From positions 2,590,001 through 2,654,000 of the forward strand of contig CAUJGJ010000397.1 in assembly GCA_963170055.1 (NCBI GenBank): a stretch of 64,000 bases of DNA. Direction: 5' to 3'. Positions 22,885 to 34,891 of the stretch are shown piece after piece. The translations under genes and the position numbers were made by a program. Under the pieces are notes generated by a model. It searched no databases. It had not been told where the DNA came from and saw only the letters and a program-made list of their open reading frames with translations. The DNA comes from Halisarca cf. caerulea (Eukaryota > Porifera > Demospongiae > Chondrillida > Halisarcidae). Within the stretch, counting starts at the first letter, position 1. Every line of letters starts with the position of its first letter.

Positions 22885-22945
22885 ACTGGAATCATTTGTT
22901 GTTGAATGATTTTGGATGAGTTGTAATCATTTTAACTTTATTTTT

Positions 22946-23244
22946 GTGCCGCCGGAAGGCGGCCCTATATTGTTTTTACTTTCACCGGAGGTGTCCAGAA
23001 CGTCCGGAATGATGTCTAGATTTATATATATATGTCAACAACATGGCAGACGCGAAGTCGGTACGTAATCTTTCGGCTATATTTCGGTAAATTCATTCAT
23101 TTGCTCCTGATTTTATCAGTGAAGAGTCTTTTTGACCAGAAGAGTTCTTCGAAGTATTATTTTAGTCAATAACAACCATTTCCAAGCGATTCGAGTTTCC
23201 AGGGCCGTAGGTGGCCCACAAGTTTTTTAAACTCAAATCGCTTG
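22946..23244. mobile_element. Hairpin MITE family B, copy 2
   Basis: Opens with GTGCCGCC-GGAA-GGCGGCCC, then the CACCGGAGGT variant of the ETS-like block, a short (TA)n, CAACAACATGGCAGACGCG and AAGTCGGTACGTAATC. It ends with the AAGCGATTCGAG... hairpin (arms AAGCGATTC/AAATCGCTT). Lies 60 bp after piggyBac #3. Confidence 0.8.
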
Positions 23245-23272
23245 TTATACTGTGTATTTTCATATTGTTTTT

Positions 23273-23571
23273 CCTATATTGTTTTTACTTTCACCGGAAG
23301 TGTCCGGAACGTCCGTAACGATGTCAATATATATATATATATATATATATATGTGTCAACAACATGGCGGACGTGAAGTCGGTACGTAATCTTTTGGCTA
23401 TATTTCGGTGAAATTCATTCGTCTGCTCCTGCTTTTATCAGCGAAGAGTCTTTTCGACCAGAAAAGTTCTTTGTACAGTAGTATTATTTTAGTCAATAAC
23501 GACGATTTCCAAGCGATTCGAGTTTCCAGGGCCGTAGGTGGCCCACGAGTTTTTTAACCTCGAATCGCTTG
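23273..23571. mobile_element. Hairpin MITE family B, copy 3
   Basis: It lacks the opening hairpin and begins at CCTATATTGTTTTTACTTTC. It keeps CACCGGAAGTGTCCGGAACG, (TA)n, CAACAACATGGCGGACGTG and AAGTCGGTACGTAATC, and ends in the complete long hairpin. Direct orientation, 28 bp after copy 2. Confidence 0.8.
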
Positions 23572-24269
23572 TTTTTCATATTGTTTTTGTAAAGCCCTTC
23601 AACTGTCATTATTAAAAGGGTATCTATTGGTATTGTAATATGATTCTGATATTGTTTTGATACCTTTGTGAACTATCTAGACGTTAGACACCATATGTGG
23701 GAATTTTGAGAGAAAATCTGTGCGTGATTGTCCCATGCTACAACATTTGTGTATGCAAATCGTCCATATGTGAAACTTTGAAAGACAGATTTGGTGGTGG
23801 AAATGTTCAAATCACTCTTTCTATAGGCGTGTTCACACTAATCCAGATCAAATCCAGATAAAAGGCGATCCAGATTTGAAAGCGATCCAGATTGAAATGC
23901 CTGAGCAATTGCATTATGTTGATAGCGAATCATGATCACGTGTATTCATGTGGTATGCATAGTATCAAGATGGGGTTCTTTCCGTGGTTTGCAATAATAC
24001 TTAACTTTGTCGTCTGTTTTCGGTTTGTATTGTCAACCAGAGCAGAAGGCGTGCCAACTTCTTCATGCTTCTTGAGGTGCTGCAAACTTTGAGTGTATCA
24101 GAGAACACGAGACTGAATTCAGATTCAGTCTCATGTTCTCATACTGAGATTCAGGCTAGTGTCTAGGGAGGTGAAGTAATTGTGCAAAATAAAATTTTCT
24201 CTGTGCTTCGTCCCTCAGAAGACACACTAGGCTATTGAGGAGCTAACATTGAACCAAAGAAGTATCTGG

Positions 24270-24322
24270 TGCGTTTCCAGAACTGTGGAGTTTTGGCCTG
24301 GTGTTAAAAGTCTGGAACAATG

Positions 24323-24372
<50 letters not shown>

Positions 24373-25420
24373 AACAACATGGCGGACTTTTAGGTGGTAG
24401 TCGGTATCGCTGTAATATTTCAGTGAATTTTGTGTCTTTGCTCCTGTTTTCATCAGCGAAGAATCTTTTAGCCATAGGGAGTTTGTTTGAGAGTTATTTA
24501 CAAAGTTTGAAGTCGCTCCAAGAATTTACGTGGGCCTTCAAGTTGTATGGGTACGCGAACAAGTCTAAAGACGTTCTCTTCATTCAAAACAGCTTTGGAA
24601 GGACTCGAAAACTAACAAAAGCTCTTCTGACGCCTCCTCCAATACGAAAAAGAACTTGGACTTAGTATTTAGGACGAAAACGTCCACGAATGAAGAGCTA
24701 AACCGAAGAATCTTATGTAACGTTACCGCGGAAGTCTATGAAAGCCAAGAAAAGGTCAAAGAAAGCTTCGGGAACAGGTGAGATGACTGCTGAAAGCTTT
24801 GTTTCTTTGTTTAACCATTTTGGAGTGTCTACATGTGTATTTAAAGTGGTTTGGTGCGGTTTAGTACGAGTTGGACTTTAGTAAAAGAAATTCTTTAGCT
24901 TTTCTTGGATGTTTTCGCATACGTGTGTATGATTTTGTGTTTGTGTGTTTGTTCAGGCCTTGTCTAGCATGGCACAGAGGGTTGACGTATACTTTAGAAT
25001 GAAAATGTCCATGGATAGAAGAAAAAACTTGGAAACTTTACAACACATAATTTAAGAATTTTGAGGGAAAGAGAAGCTTCAAGAAAGCTTCAGAAATAGG
25101 TAAGATGATTGTTGAAACTCTATTTTTTTAGCTAACCTTTTTCGAATGTATATGTAAGAGTTTCTGTATGTATTTTCTTGAATATGTTCACGTGCGTTTA
25201 TGTTCCTTGTGTCTGTGTGTTTATTTGACTATGTTCCTGTGTTTGTGTGTGTGTGTGTATGTGTGTGTGTGTGTGTGTGTGTTTGTGTGTGTGTGTATAT
25301 TTGTGTGTGTGTGTGTGTGTTGTGTGTGTGTTGTGTGTTTGTGTGCATTTGTGCGTTTGTGTTAATGTGTGTGTGTGTGTGGGTGTGTCGGTGTATTTGT
25401 GATAGATAAGGTGACTGTTG

Positions 25421-25474
<54 letters not shown>

Positions 25475-25879
25475 TCCCTTTCATCCAGAGCCATCGCCCT
25501 CTAAGCCATCTCCTCAGCCTAGTATAGGAGGACACATGGGTGTTTTGCTCACCAGTATTATTATACAACCAAAGCTCAAGAGTATATTTCTTTAGCTAAC
25601 CGTTTTCAAACGTATATGTAGGAATTTCTGTATGTATTTTCTTGGATATGTTCATGTGCTTTTATGTTTGCTTGTGTCTGTGTGTTTATTTGAGCATGTT
25701 CCTGTGTGTATGTGTGTGTGCATGTGCGTGTGCGTGTGTGTGTGTGTGGTCTCATTGTTTATTATTCTTTCTTTTCATGTTCAGAATATAGACTAAATCA
25801 TGAAGGCAATTGGTGAGATTGTGTGTTTTGTATGATTTGATGTGTGTAATGTATAGTTGAGTACTTTTGTTTGTTTGTT

Positions 25880-25918
<39 letters not shown>

Positions 25919-26290
25919 TTGTGGGTGCATGTGGGTGTGTGGGTGTGTATGGTGTGTGTATACCTATGTGTGAGGTATATGTATGATGTGTGTACATATA
26001 CCCTTGTAAATTCATGTTTGTGCACATGGTTAGTGTTAGTTGTGTGTATAATATTGTGAGTAGATATACCTCTGTAAATTTATGTTTTTCATTGTGTGTG
26101 TATCAGTATGTGTGTGTGTGTTTGTCTATGCAATTTTGGCATGTGTCCGTTGGTTCTTGTACTGAATATGTGATGTGTGCATATGCATGGTGTTTAGGGT
26201 ACATGTACCTACTTTCACTAAATTTTGTTTCCTTCACAGGAATTAGTAACACAAGAAGTGAGGCGCATTGAAATGAAGATTCCAACTTGA
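24270..26290 (+). repeat. Family E repeat, longest copy
   Basis: It begins near the (TA)n at 24330-24369, followed by TGTCAACAACATGGCGGAC. A block with coding potential follows (24423-24665), then two related exon-like modules each ending at a donor: GGAACAG|GTGAGATGAC (near 24775) and GAAATAG|GTAAGATGAT (near 25100). Several TG/CA arrays follow (25243-25400, 25425-25470, 25690-25750, 25884-25915), and TTTCCTTCACAG|GAATTAGT near 26230 resembles an acceptor. Other copies lie at 1-1172, 12818-13370 and 55080-56205. It shares its left module with family B. Confidence 0.7.
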
Positions 26291-26939
26291 ATATGATGAA
26301 TGTTTGTGTGCATTTGTAGTACGTTGACTATTGAATTTTATTTTAATTATTGTATTATGTTTAATTCATATTGTAGCAATAATGTGACATGTTTCATTAT
26401 AATTATTAAAAATTAAGGTGATAAATATTTGATGCATATAATTATATGCACATAACTATACAATAAATATATTATTATTATAAAGTAAATGAACTGTTAG
26501 TAAATACAGTTTAGCAGGCCTAGTGCAGCTGCTGTTTGCTTACTGTTTCCTACATGGGGAAAAAAAGAAACATAATAAGGACATTTCACCAGTATGTGTG
26601 GTGTATGTACTAACTAACTTGGGTAATACAAGGGTATACACAAGCATGAGGTGGAGGACAAGGAGGTCTCATTGGAGACGGGATCCTCCTCTCTTGCTTT
26701 CTTGATCATCATTCCTTTTGGAACTGACGTTGCTTTATAATAAATGAATCTGTCACAAAACAATCAATAGCAATTGTACCTACCACAAGTCAGTTGAATT
26801 TATTCCTAAGGCTTATTTTGTATTCTAGAGGGAGAGAAAGAGTGTAACATAAGAAATGCCCTTACACATACACACACGCGCGCGCGCACACACGCACACA
26901 CATACACGCACACATGCATGAATGCATTAATTCACAAAC
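26291..26939. other. Gene-free AT-rich stretch
   Basis: AT-rich DNA ending in a CA/CG microsatellite (ACACACGCGCGCGCG, near 26870-26910). No protein motif is visible. Confidence 0.5.
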
Positions 26940-27037
26940 ACAATAATGCTATTAAACTCACCATCCTTTCCATTTGGGATTTCATTTAGTCTTCATGTGA
27001 ACAAGAAGCACAATAGAACACAATAATTCCAGAACTG

Positions 27038-27107
<70 letters not shown>

Positions 27108-27251
27108 TTTATCATACAACACTTAGTCAACACAAAACCATGCATTGTATCTCAGGCCCGGGATCTTTCAATCCCGTGAGGATGATTTCCAAGTGATTCG
27201 AATTTCCAGGGCCGTAGGAGGCCCACCAGTTTTTTAAACTCAAATCACTTG
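26940..27251. repeat. Family C repeat, copy 3 (variant with long CA array)
   Basis: Contains GAACACAATAATTCCAGAA, a (CA)n array (27041-27106), then GGGATCTTTCAATCCCGTGA and the terminal hairpin AAGTGATTCGAA...AAATCACTT (27192-27251). The same order appears reversed at 53611-54000. Confidence 0.75.
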
Positions 27252-27261
27252 TTTTTATGGA

Positions 27262-27763
27262 GATCTATTTAGGGTGGCCTGGGAAGGTCCACGGTGCCTG
27301 AGATTCTGCTAATTCCTCTTTTTATCAAAAAGGGCAGTCAGGTACCCTCTTCCAGACTTTAAAAAGCAACTGGATGGTACTGATATGCCACTTGTCATCC
27401 TTGGCTACCATGGCTGATGAAAGCCTATCCTGAACACCCAAACATATCACAAGAACAAAAGCTCTTCAATTATCATCTAAGCTGGGCTAGGATGGTGTGG
27501 AAAATGGCCTTGGACGATTGAAGGGCAGATGGAGATGCCTTTTGAGGAGAAACGATTCCCTACTACATAGTGTGATATTGATCACCACAGTATGTGTTGT
27601 TCTTTACAACATTTGTGAGTCCATTAGAGATGACTGCCTAGAGGAGTGGACAATTACAGATGATGGTACTTTTAGTACACCATCTAGCACAGGGCCACCT
27701 GCTTGTAGTGCTTCAAGCATAGTTCATGATGCCATAGCATCATACATCCATGCAAGACAGTAG
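27262..27763 (+). pseudogene. PIF/Harbinger transposase C-terminal remnant (DDE_Tnp_4)
   Basis: In successive frames the sequence gives GTDMPLVILG, then MKAYPEHPNISQEQKLFNYHLS (given here as a motif region, 27412-27480), then ENGLGRLKGRWRCLLRRND (27497-27555) and CVVLYNICE. This is the last third of a HARBI1-type DDE nuclease, including the N-x6-R..LK.RW signature. Frame changes occur near 27405 and 27490, and an in-frame TGA occurs near 27417. The C-terminal tail (to TAG at 27761) is intact. The N-terminal two thirds were not found. Confidence 0.85.
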
Positions 27764-27918
27764 CATTTTATTGACTGGTTTACTCCTAACTAATACGTAA
27801 CCATAATTATGTAACGACATTACATTGTATTATTGTACAATGTTAATTATATAATATAAAAACAGAGTCACATGAAGATTGAATACGATAAACCATGATA
27901 ATAATTATTAATGCAATA

Positions 27919-28722
27919 CTAGTTACTGTCAATGATTTTTGAGATCTCTAGGGTCCATTGGTGGCCATGGCCAGTGTGTACGTTGATTGCTTGTGAAATC
28001 CATTGTAGAACGTAGGCCTTCACCACTGGTTGTTGGTGTGCCATACTCAAAGGGTTGAGGCTGGTATGGAACTGTGGGATGCGGGCCTCGGTCATCACCA
28101 GGTCAATGCTGTTGCATCCACTCACGACATGTGTGCTGCTTGATCGGGCTCCTCTGATGCAGAGAACCGCAGATCTCAGTAGTGAGAAGCTGAGGTGTGT
28201 TCTAATCCATCCCAGAGTTGAAGAGTAGGTGGATGCCCGCTTCTCAGATACCATTGATGCCAGCCTCTTGTAGAATGTGGTGGCAAGCCTGCCCATTCCA
28301 CCGGTTGTTGCAAAGACGAGTGGGGTAAATGAACCATGTTCCACCTGGAGGATTCTTTCCTCATACATCCGCTTCTTCGCTTTTTCCTCTCGTCTGTAAT
28401 TGGCTTCTAGGGAAGACCGTCTGTATGATTGTGCGTTCGGGTTAAAAACCTTCACATCGAAAAATGCACATTGACGGTTACTACCCCAAAAGCCTCTGGC
28501 TCTGATGTCGGCTCTTGCATTGTCTTCCCGATTAGATGTAGCGAATTGGAGGGATTCACCCTTGAGGGGTTGAAGATTAGGCTCAAGTGTCACATCAGTG
28601 CAAACTTCAGCAAGAAGCTTGCCTGTGTAGTTTCGAATTTCATTGTGCCTTAAGGTTGGGAAGGCGCCCCTGGCACAGTTTAAGGCATGGTTGACAGTGA
28701 AGGTGCTTCCACATTCACACAA
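27919..28722 (-). pseudogene. Retroelement-type C-terminal fragment, possible PD-(D/E)XK nuclease
   Basis: A 267-residue open fragment opens with a CECG...HALNC cysteine motif. LRHNEIRN, REDNARADIRARGFW, then CAFFDVKVFNPNAQSYR (near 28440-28475) follow. The spacing D...F-F-D-V-K resembles a PD-(D/E)XK nuclease core. Fragments like this are familiar to me as the last domain of reverse-transcriptase proteins repeated in cnidarian and sponge genomes; I cannot confirm this here. No reverse transcriptase lies upstream, so it is a 5'-truncated copy. It sits between the Harbinger transposase and the SANT gene. Confidence 0.6.
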
Positions 28723-28760
28723 GGCTGGTATGGAACACCTCCAAACATAGCTCCCATCAT

Positions 28761-30553
28761 TTACTGCATGCTACCCTGCATGCCGATCATCATAATTGTC
28801 ATGAGCTTCAGCTCATGTTTCCTGTCTTTTTGCCTAGTTTGTTCATGGAAATCCATCAGTTGCTTCACATATTGTGCTGTACTTTCTTCTTGTTTTTCCA
28901 TGACACTCTTTTCAAACTTAGATAGAGTGCTCAAATCACCCTCATGCTTCCGCTTACTTACCTGGTAAGTATAACTAAGACAAACAAAAAACATATACGT
29001 AATATATAATTCAGGGAGTTCATTGTAAACTTATAAATTAATGAATATTTACCTTTTGAAGAGCTTGAGGTAGATGCAACTCTCTTCCTTGAGGCACTTG
29101 ACAATGCTCCAGTTAAGATGTGTGCCACAACAGAACCACTCGGTTGCTGTGATGTGGCAGTGATGGCTGGGGGGTCACAGGTGTTGCTGGTTGGGAGATT
29201 GGGGTGACTGGATGTGATTCTGAACCACAGTCAGAAGCAACTGGCAATGATACTGGAGGAAGACGGGCTGTCTTCACTGTTGTCAAACTTCCTCTGATAG
29301 TTGTGATCTACATAATATGAAGCAGAAAGTAATCCTTGCTATATTATTGAGTATTATATACTTAGTAAACTGTAACTAATATTTCATCTTCCTCTCCACT
29401 AATGCTTGTCCCAGAATCCACAATGATAGGAGGTTCAGAAGCAGCAGTCCCTAGGATCCATTGCATCAAAAAACAGGAATGATGCATCCATGCCATTGCC
29501 ACTCTTCCTTTTGTTACCCTTGACTTTCCAATATGCAGGTAAGTTATGGCAGATTCGTGGTTGCAAAGGACGTTTAGTGGTTTTAACCGGAATGCGATTA
29601 AATCGTCACGCCTAATACTAATTATCACGTTTTTCCCATGTGACATCTTTCCTAGTATTCGAGATTTAAATTGTTGTACCATCAATAGAAAGGGTTCTGG
29701 CCAACCAAGTTAGCAAATCGATCGTAGTAAACTGTAAACAGGCGCAGATCTGAAAGTGATCGAGCTCCAAAGCTCTAGCTTGCCTCCGCGTACGACGGTG
29801 TATAAATTAGCCTCTCTATACTTGAGAACACGTGGTATCATGTGACCAAGGGCTCGAGAAGAGCTCTTTTCCATAAGAAAGTTATGGCAAACGTGGAGAT
29901 CTAAACCTCTACCTGTGTGCTTGAAACATTGACAGATTATCCTTTAAGGACTAAACTTGGAATTCTGATTAGGGGAAGATATTCGGCCTTTCCGTTCAGT
30001 TTATGTCTTCGCCATAACAGCTGATGAGTGGAGCAACATCTTCCCCTAATCAGGAAAGTAAGATTAGGATATGCTGTGTCTTCTGAACTGACATTTGTGT
30101 TTAAACTCGGAGGTCTTCATCTCCGCGTTTTTGCGTATTTGTTCATTTTGATATGGTTTAAGAAGAATGGTCATGCAACAGGTACATGTTTTCGGTTCTT
30201 TAAGTTACACAGGATCAAAATGCGAATGTTCAACTCACTATCTAGATGGTTTCTCGGAGTTTTAAACCTTTAACAAGAATAAACAAGGCGTTTGATTTGA
30301 GACATTCGGAAACGGCAGCCATTTTGTTTTATGGCAAAAAGTGCCATAACATACCTGCGTATTTTAACGTTAAATTCTTTATTTTTGTCTGACTTTAAAC
30401 ACCTGTCTTGTCGTATCCCATTTGTCAGAGCTTCTCGGTGATTTTCTCAAACACTGGTTTCATCTTTGCTGGTCCACAAAACTTTTCTTGTACGCTCTTG
30501 TCTCCCCACAGTCCAATGAGAGCGGAAGTTTCGGCACTGGTCCAACCAGACAT
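28761..30553 (-). pseudogene. Harbinger-type SANT/Myb-like protein, multi-exon, decayed
   Basis: Exon 1 (30403-30553) starts MSGWTSAETSALIGLWG and encodes a trihelix SANT/Myb DNA-binding domain (KMKPVFEKITEKL, then QMGYDKTG after an in-frame TGA at 30425-30427) and ends at a GT donor. A probable second exon lies near 29362-29480 (VDSGTSISGEEDE). An exon at 29053-29307 encodes a Thr/Pro/Gln-rich linker ending VASTSSSSK, with a frame change near 29150. The last exon, 28761-28961, is preceded by CTTACCAG. It encodes KRKHEGDL...HEQTRQKDRKHELKLMTIMM, the helical Met-rich tail seen in Harbinger SANT partners. Such proteins bind element ends and import the transposase. Confidence 0.65.
29885..30145. 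repeat. Imperfect foldback, about 260 bp
   Basis: The core arms CTGATTAGGGGAAGAT (near 29957) and ATCTTCCCCTAATCAG (near 30036) are exact inverted copies. Outer arms (AACGTGGAGATCTAAACCTC versus GAGGTCTTCATCTCCGCGTT) still pair. Lies in an intron of the SANT gene. Confidence 0.65.
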
Positions 30554-30806
30554 CGCATAACTTTCAGAACAAACGAAATAACAGCTGCTAGCCGTCTTCG
30601 CACCTTCTCCAAGTAGAAAATAGGCTGAAAACGAGACAGCATTGCTAAGCACCGCCATTTTACACCTATGGTAAACCACATTACCAATTCATAAATCCCA
30701 ATAAGAACCAATCCAGATTCGCTTGGGATTTGATATGGATTGGCTTCACAGCAAACTGTAGTGTAAACACGATTCGATCCGGATTCAGCCCTAGTGTGAA
30801 CATGCC

Positions 30807-32406
30807 TTATTACTGCTGCAAAATGCAAACATTTTCCCGTTACAGAGATATGCAACTTGTGATAACACATTGTGATGTTTTCTACAATGTTGTTCATGAT
30901 GGGTATGAAAAAGGTGACAAATTTGCTACATTTCATAGCTTTGACACCTCATATCCCTAATGACTGCACAGCTGCAGGCATATGATCTTAACACATAGTA
31001 CAGAACAAAAAAGTCAACGTACTTTTTTCATGCCGTTATCACAGAGTGACTATGTGGTGATCACATCCAGGCAACGCCGTGATCCTGGAGCTCCTACACT
31101 GTGGTGCTCATGGACACCTACATACCACATGTGCGACATATCCGAATCTGCCCTGCGTGCTAATTAGTTGGAATCCGAGTGAAAATGTACTTCAAGTCAT
31201 GTGATATGTGCATGATAAATCGTGACGATATAATGTGTACACATTGAGTTTGTTTTTGCTGCAGCAATCATTTTACATTTCTGTGTACTTGCAAACGTTT
31301 ATCCAGATAATTTGTTCAATTATATTCGTCCTGGGAAGAAAGTTAAGGGAAGCGCGTTAAAAAACAGCAAGATGTTCTGAGATGGCATGCTATTTTCTTT
31401 CAACAGGTTCAATTCCAACCCATCAAGGAGAAAAATGAAGATAGGCCATTGTATTCTAAAGTAAAACATTCATTAAGTATTTAGATTCAAAAGCAACGGC
31501 TACTGCCGGATATTACGCACCTCACTCCGACTCTGATATCTGACGTTAAAGTTCTGCATACTTTGAATTGTTGTCAAAAGTATTCTCCTCCTGTTGCAAA
31601 AGTCCTGACTCCTTTAAAATATATTTCGTTTGGCATATCATTCACTGCCATGCTCGTTGTGTCTTCTGACCGAATTTAGTCCTCATGTCCACTGTAGTAC
31701 ATCACGCGCATGTCATGTGACAGAATGGCCTCAGCAACTCTTTCGTTAAGGTGTATCTTTAATGGCTGGGAGCCAAAGGTTAGGGCCGATTAACCTAGTC
31801 TTTTTAGATTTTTTGATTTATCATAAGCAACTTTAGACTTCCATGTGGGGGATTTTGATTGTTGACTTCCTACAGAAGTTACAAGCCAAAATGTGAGTGT
31901 CTCACTAGGAAAAAAAAGGAATTTAATGATGCACAAAATGTACACAAAATTCGAAATTTCCGAAATGTTTTGGGAAACATGAAATTTGCACATTTCAGTG
32001 ACATTTCCTTGCTACAGGGTAGGGAATTCTATAGACTACAATTTCCTGACATCCCAAAATGTGATATTTCAAACACATTTCGTGTTACACCTAGTAATTG
32101 AAATTTCAAAGGTATTCCTGCAAATTCTATAGTTGCACGATATATGACATTTAGGTGCATTTCCTGTCCATTAAATCAAATGCTTCATCATAAACATAAC
32201 AATTATTATTGTCATTTAAATCTCCTGAAAGTTAGAATGTATACAGTGTGATTACAAAGAACTGAAACAGATTCTGATTTATATGGACTACAATAACTAA
32301 TGCAAAAAGTGCACATGCAAAAGCAAGATAAAATTAAAATTACACTTGCAGAAATTTTAATCAACACAAGTTACAAAAAGTTAAGTGCTGGTTAAAGTGT
32401 TGACAA
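30807..32406. other. Gene-free stretch
   Basis: No supported coding region. Near 31834 the sequence CTTCCATGTGGGGGATTTT recurs in the small foldback at 49283-49438, suggesting a shared short repeat. Otherwise AT-rich unique-looking DNA. Confidence 0.5.
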
Positions 32407-32716
32407 TTACTTAAAAATCCATGATGGAATATTACCACTGTGTTTGGGCCGGCTGGAGGTTGAAGTACTGGGAACTCTCCTCTTCCTCTGACACCTGGAC
32501 ATGGCAGACTGCTTTTGGATGACTTTGTCATCTAGGCACTTTATCATTTTGATTAAAGCATGTGGATCTCCATGGGAGCGGGCTTTGTAAATAAATTTCA
32601 TCCTCACCCTCCACCCACTTTCATCACTTGACATCATATCTGCTGTAAGGACCCCTTCCCATGCTGACTTTGACGCTGGATCTGAAAAAGTCATACTTGC
32701 CAATGCTGGGACAATT
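32407..32716 (-). CDS. Unrecognised last exon (SSDESG protein)
   Basis: An open minus-strand exon is preceded by an acceptor (CCTTCAG|AAATTG, near 32717). It encodes VPALASMTFSDPAS, then LTADMMSSDESG, a basic region (MSRCQRKRRVPSTSTSSRP) and ends IPSWIFK plus stop. The acidic MSSDESG followed by aromatic/basic residues resembles tails of repeat-encoded proteins in early-branching animals, but I cannot name the family. Upstream exons were not found, and it may be a fragment. Confidence 0.4.
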
Positions 32717-34860
32717 TCTGAAGGATTACGAAGTTAATACACACACAGTGAGTAATCTACTATTGTTGAGACATAATAAACCTATAAATCAGCGTATACA
32801 GGAACTGAGGGTAGCAGCCAATGCCCCTTAACCCCACCCCCTACACAGGGCTAGATTAGTCTCGCTAGCCAGACCCTATCTTCGCTGAATGCCTCCGCCA
32901 TTTTAACCGCTCCGCAAATTTTGTGTCACTGGGGGTGGGGCTTTAGGTACGGAAATAATAATGAACATCGTAAAATTCCGTCACAGTGTACCGTGCGCTA
33001 CACCATTACCGAGGTTCAGAATTATTGGGCAAAAGCGGGGATCCATGCTTATCAGCCACGGATTGCTGGCTCTGTGGACAAGAAACCAGCCCACAGAAAC
33101 AAAGAGTGCTTAACAAACCTGGTAAATCTCCTACAGTATCTAATTTGAAGGGCATCGGCATCCCAGAGGCTGTCGTTTTACCGCTGCAAGCTACTAGCGG
33201 TGTCGGCGAGGATGTTTTTGCTTGCAAACAGTGTTATGGGTCCTGGAAAGATTTTCAAAGCTCAGGGAGGACATGAAAATTGTAGAAAATGCTATAAAAA
33301 CGAAGCTCAGGGCACACAGAAGAAACATCAGCTTCCCAGAGGTATACTATAATGCTTATGGTTTTCTATATAGACATCATTATTTGTGCATCTTACCTAA
33401 TAATATGGGATAATAATGGTCACATTGAAATTATAATACTTAATTTATCACCATTTTTAGCAGCTCATATCTATACATAGTCATTGTCAATTGATCCCTA
33501 TAGAGCTGCATGTGAACTATAAGTAATATCACCTTAAATGCATGCATGCACTGTCACCAGTTATTCCTATATACAGATTAGTTCCAGCTGCAGCCATGCT
33601 CTTCCACCATCAAACCCTCGACAAGAAAGACCCACTGGATCTAAACACAGCCCATCAGTCTCTGCAAGTTACTTGTCCGTGCATGACCATGAATGTGACA
33701 TTAATAGAAACTAAATACACTTATTACATAAAGCCGTCATTAACCTGCAGCTGGTTGCATTAATTTAGACAATACATCTGTATTCAATGACATGTACTAT
33801 ATGTATACAGTGAGTAATATGCCTGTGTGCATTCTATGTGTGTTTCCATGCCTGCATGATTGATCAGTCAGGAAGGTATATTATAATAATATAATAAAGT
33901 TATTACACAGTCACATTTTAAAGCAATGTACTATTATATGCATATCTATGTATATACCTGCAGTGTACTATTGGCTACTCAAAGCGACCAAGGCATTATG
34001 CCCTAACACCTTCCCGAAATGCACTTGGGAAGAGCCTAGCACGCCAACAGCCCTTGAGGTTTGCTTCAGCTGCACTGCAGAGCCAATCTTACAAAATTCA
34101 ATTATCAGCAGGGTTGCCTCGATGGTTAAGCTGGAATCAGTTAGCATGTGCTCAACACGTAACACTTCCATGCTTAGGAGGCAATTTGAAGATCCTGCAG
34201 CAATAGTAGCCCTCAAATGGTCGGCCATTTTCGAGGAAATGCAAACAAGAGCTCCCATTCTGGTTTCCATTCTTCTCGGAGCACTGGGTCAGACCAAACA
34301 GCCAGTCACAGCTCGTCAGAAGATAGTAGTTTGTGTTGCAACAGCCATACTGCTATTCGTTCGGAATTCTCGGATGTCCCTGATTCAGCGTGTCCTTGCA
34401 ATGATACTGTATGCTGGACACGCATCAAAGAGTGTAAGTTTATTAAGTGTCACTCTTACAGCAGCCTTTAAACATTCATTCTGCATGGGTCCTCGCACTA
34501 CAGGTGTATACACGGTTGAACAAGCTTGGACTCTCTGTAACTTATCGTCAGTCAATTTGCCTCATAGAAGCCCTTGGAACTGATTTTGATCGAAATATGA
34601 GGATTTGGTCTGAGGCCTTAAAGCCAAGTACCTCAAGTGACACTGTAAGAGCTGGCAAATATCTTGAATGATTTCATACCGTGGGCCAGGCCACACACAC
34701 ATTAGTATATTGTCATAGCAATTTAATTTATTTTCATGTTAATCAATTGAGTTTGCACTTTTTGCAGGCACCATCTACAGACCTGTGTTCCCATCAGCTA
34801 GGACCAACTCCTGATGAGCTATCAGAAGATGATGACCTAACAGATTTCTATCAGTGGCTA

Positions 34861-34891
<31 letters not shown>

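Larger units (their letters stand above)
19317..22907 (+). mobile_element. Family C repeat, copy 2, interrupted by piggyBac #3
   Basis: The left part (19317-19668) repeats copy 1 from ATTTTGGATTGGAGGAGTTTTAC to the terminal hairpin. The hairpin's TTTTTTAAACTC was the piggyBac target, so the right arm (ACTGGAATCATTTGTT) reappears after 22884. Copies 1 and 2 are a direct tandem pair. Confidence 0.75.
23826..30806. mobile_element. Probable Harbinger element, about 7 kb, with later insertions
   Basis: GGCGTGTTCACACTA (23826-23840) is mirrored by TAGTGTGAACATGCC (30792-30806), an inverted repeat with one mismatch. Both ends also carry several subterminal copies of ATCCAGAT or close variants. The right end lies about 250 bp from the first SANT exon, and a Harbinger transposase remnant lies inside. 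Expected 3-bp TWA duplications are not conserved (ATA left, TTA right). Family E, family C and a retroelement-type fragment would be later arrivals. This is inferred from the end match and gene content. Confidence 0.5.

Noticed and set aside
29029..29043. Telomere-like motif check and TTAGG runs (for example 59029-59043)
   Set aside because: Only two to three units are present, too short to indicate a telomeric or interstitial array.
33006..33227. Minus-strand ORF opposite the DUF6589 zinc module
   Set aside because: Shadow of the plus-strand coding block, which has the conserved CxxC pairs.
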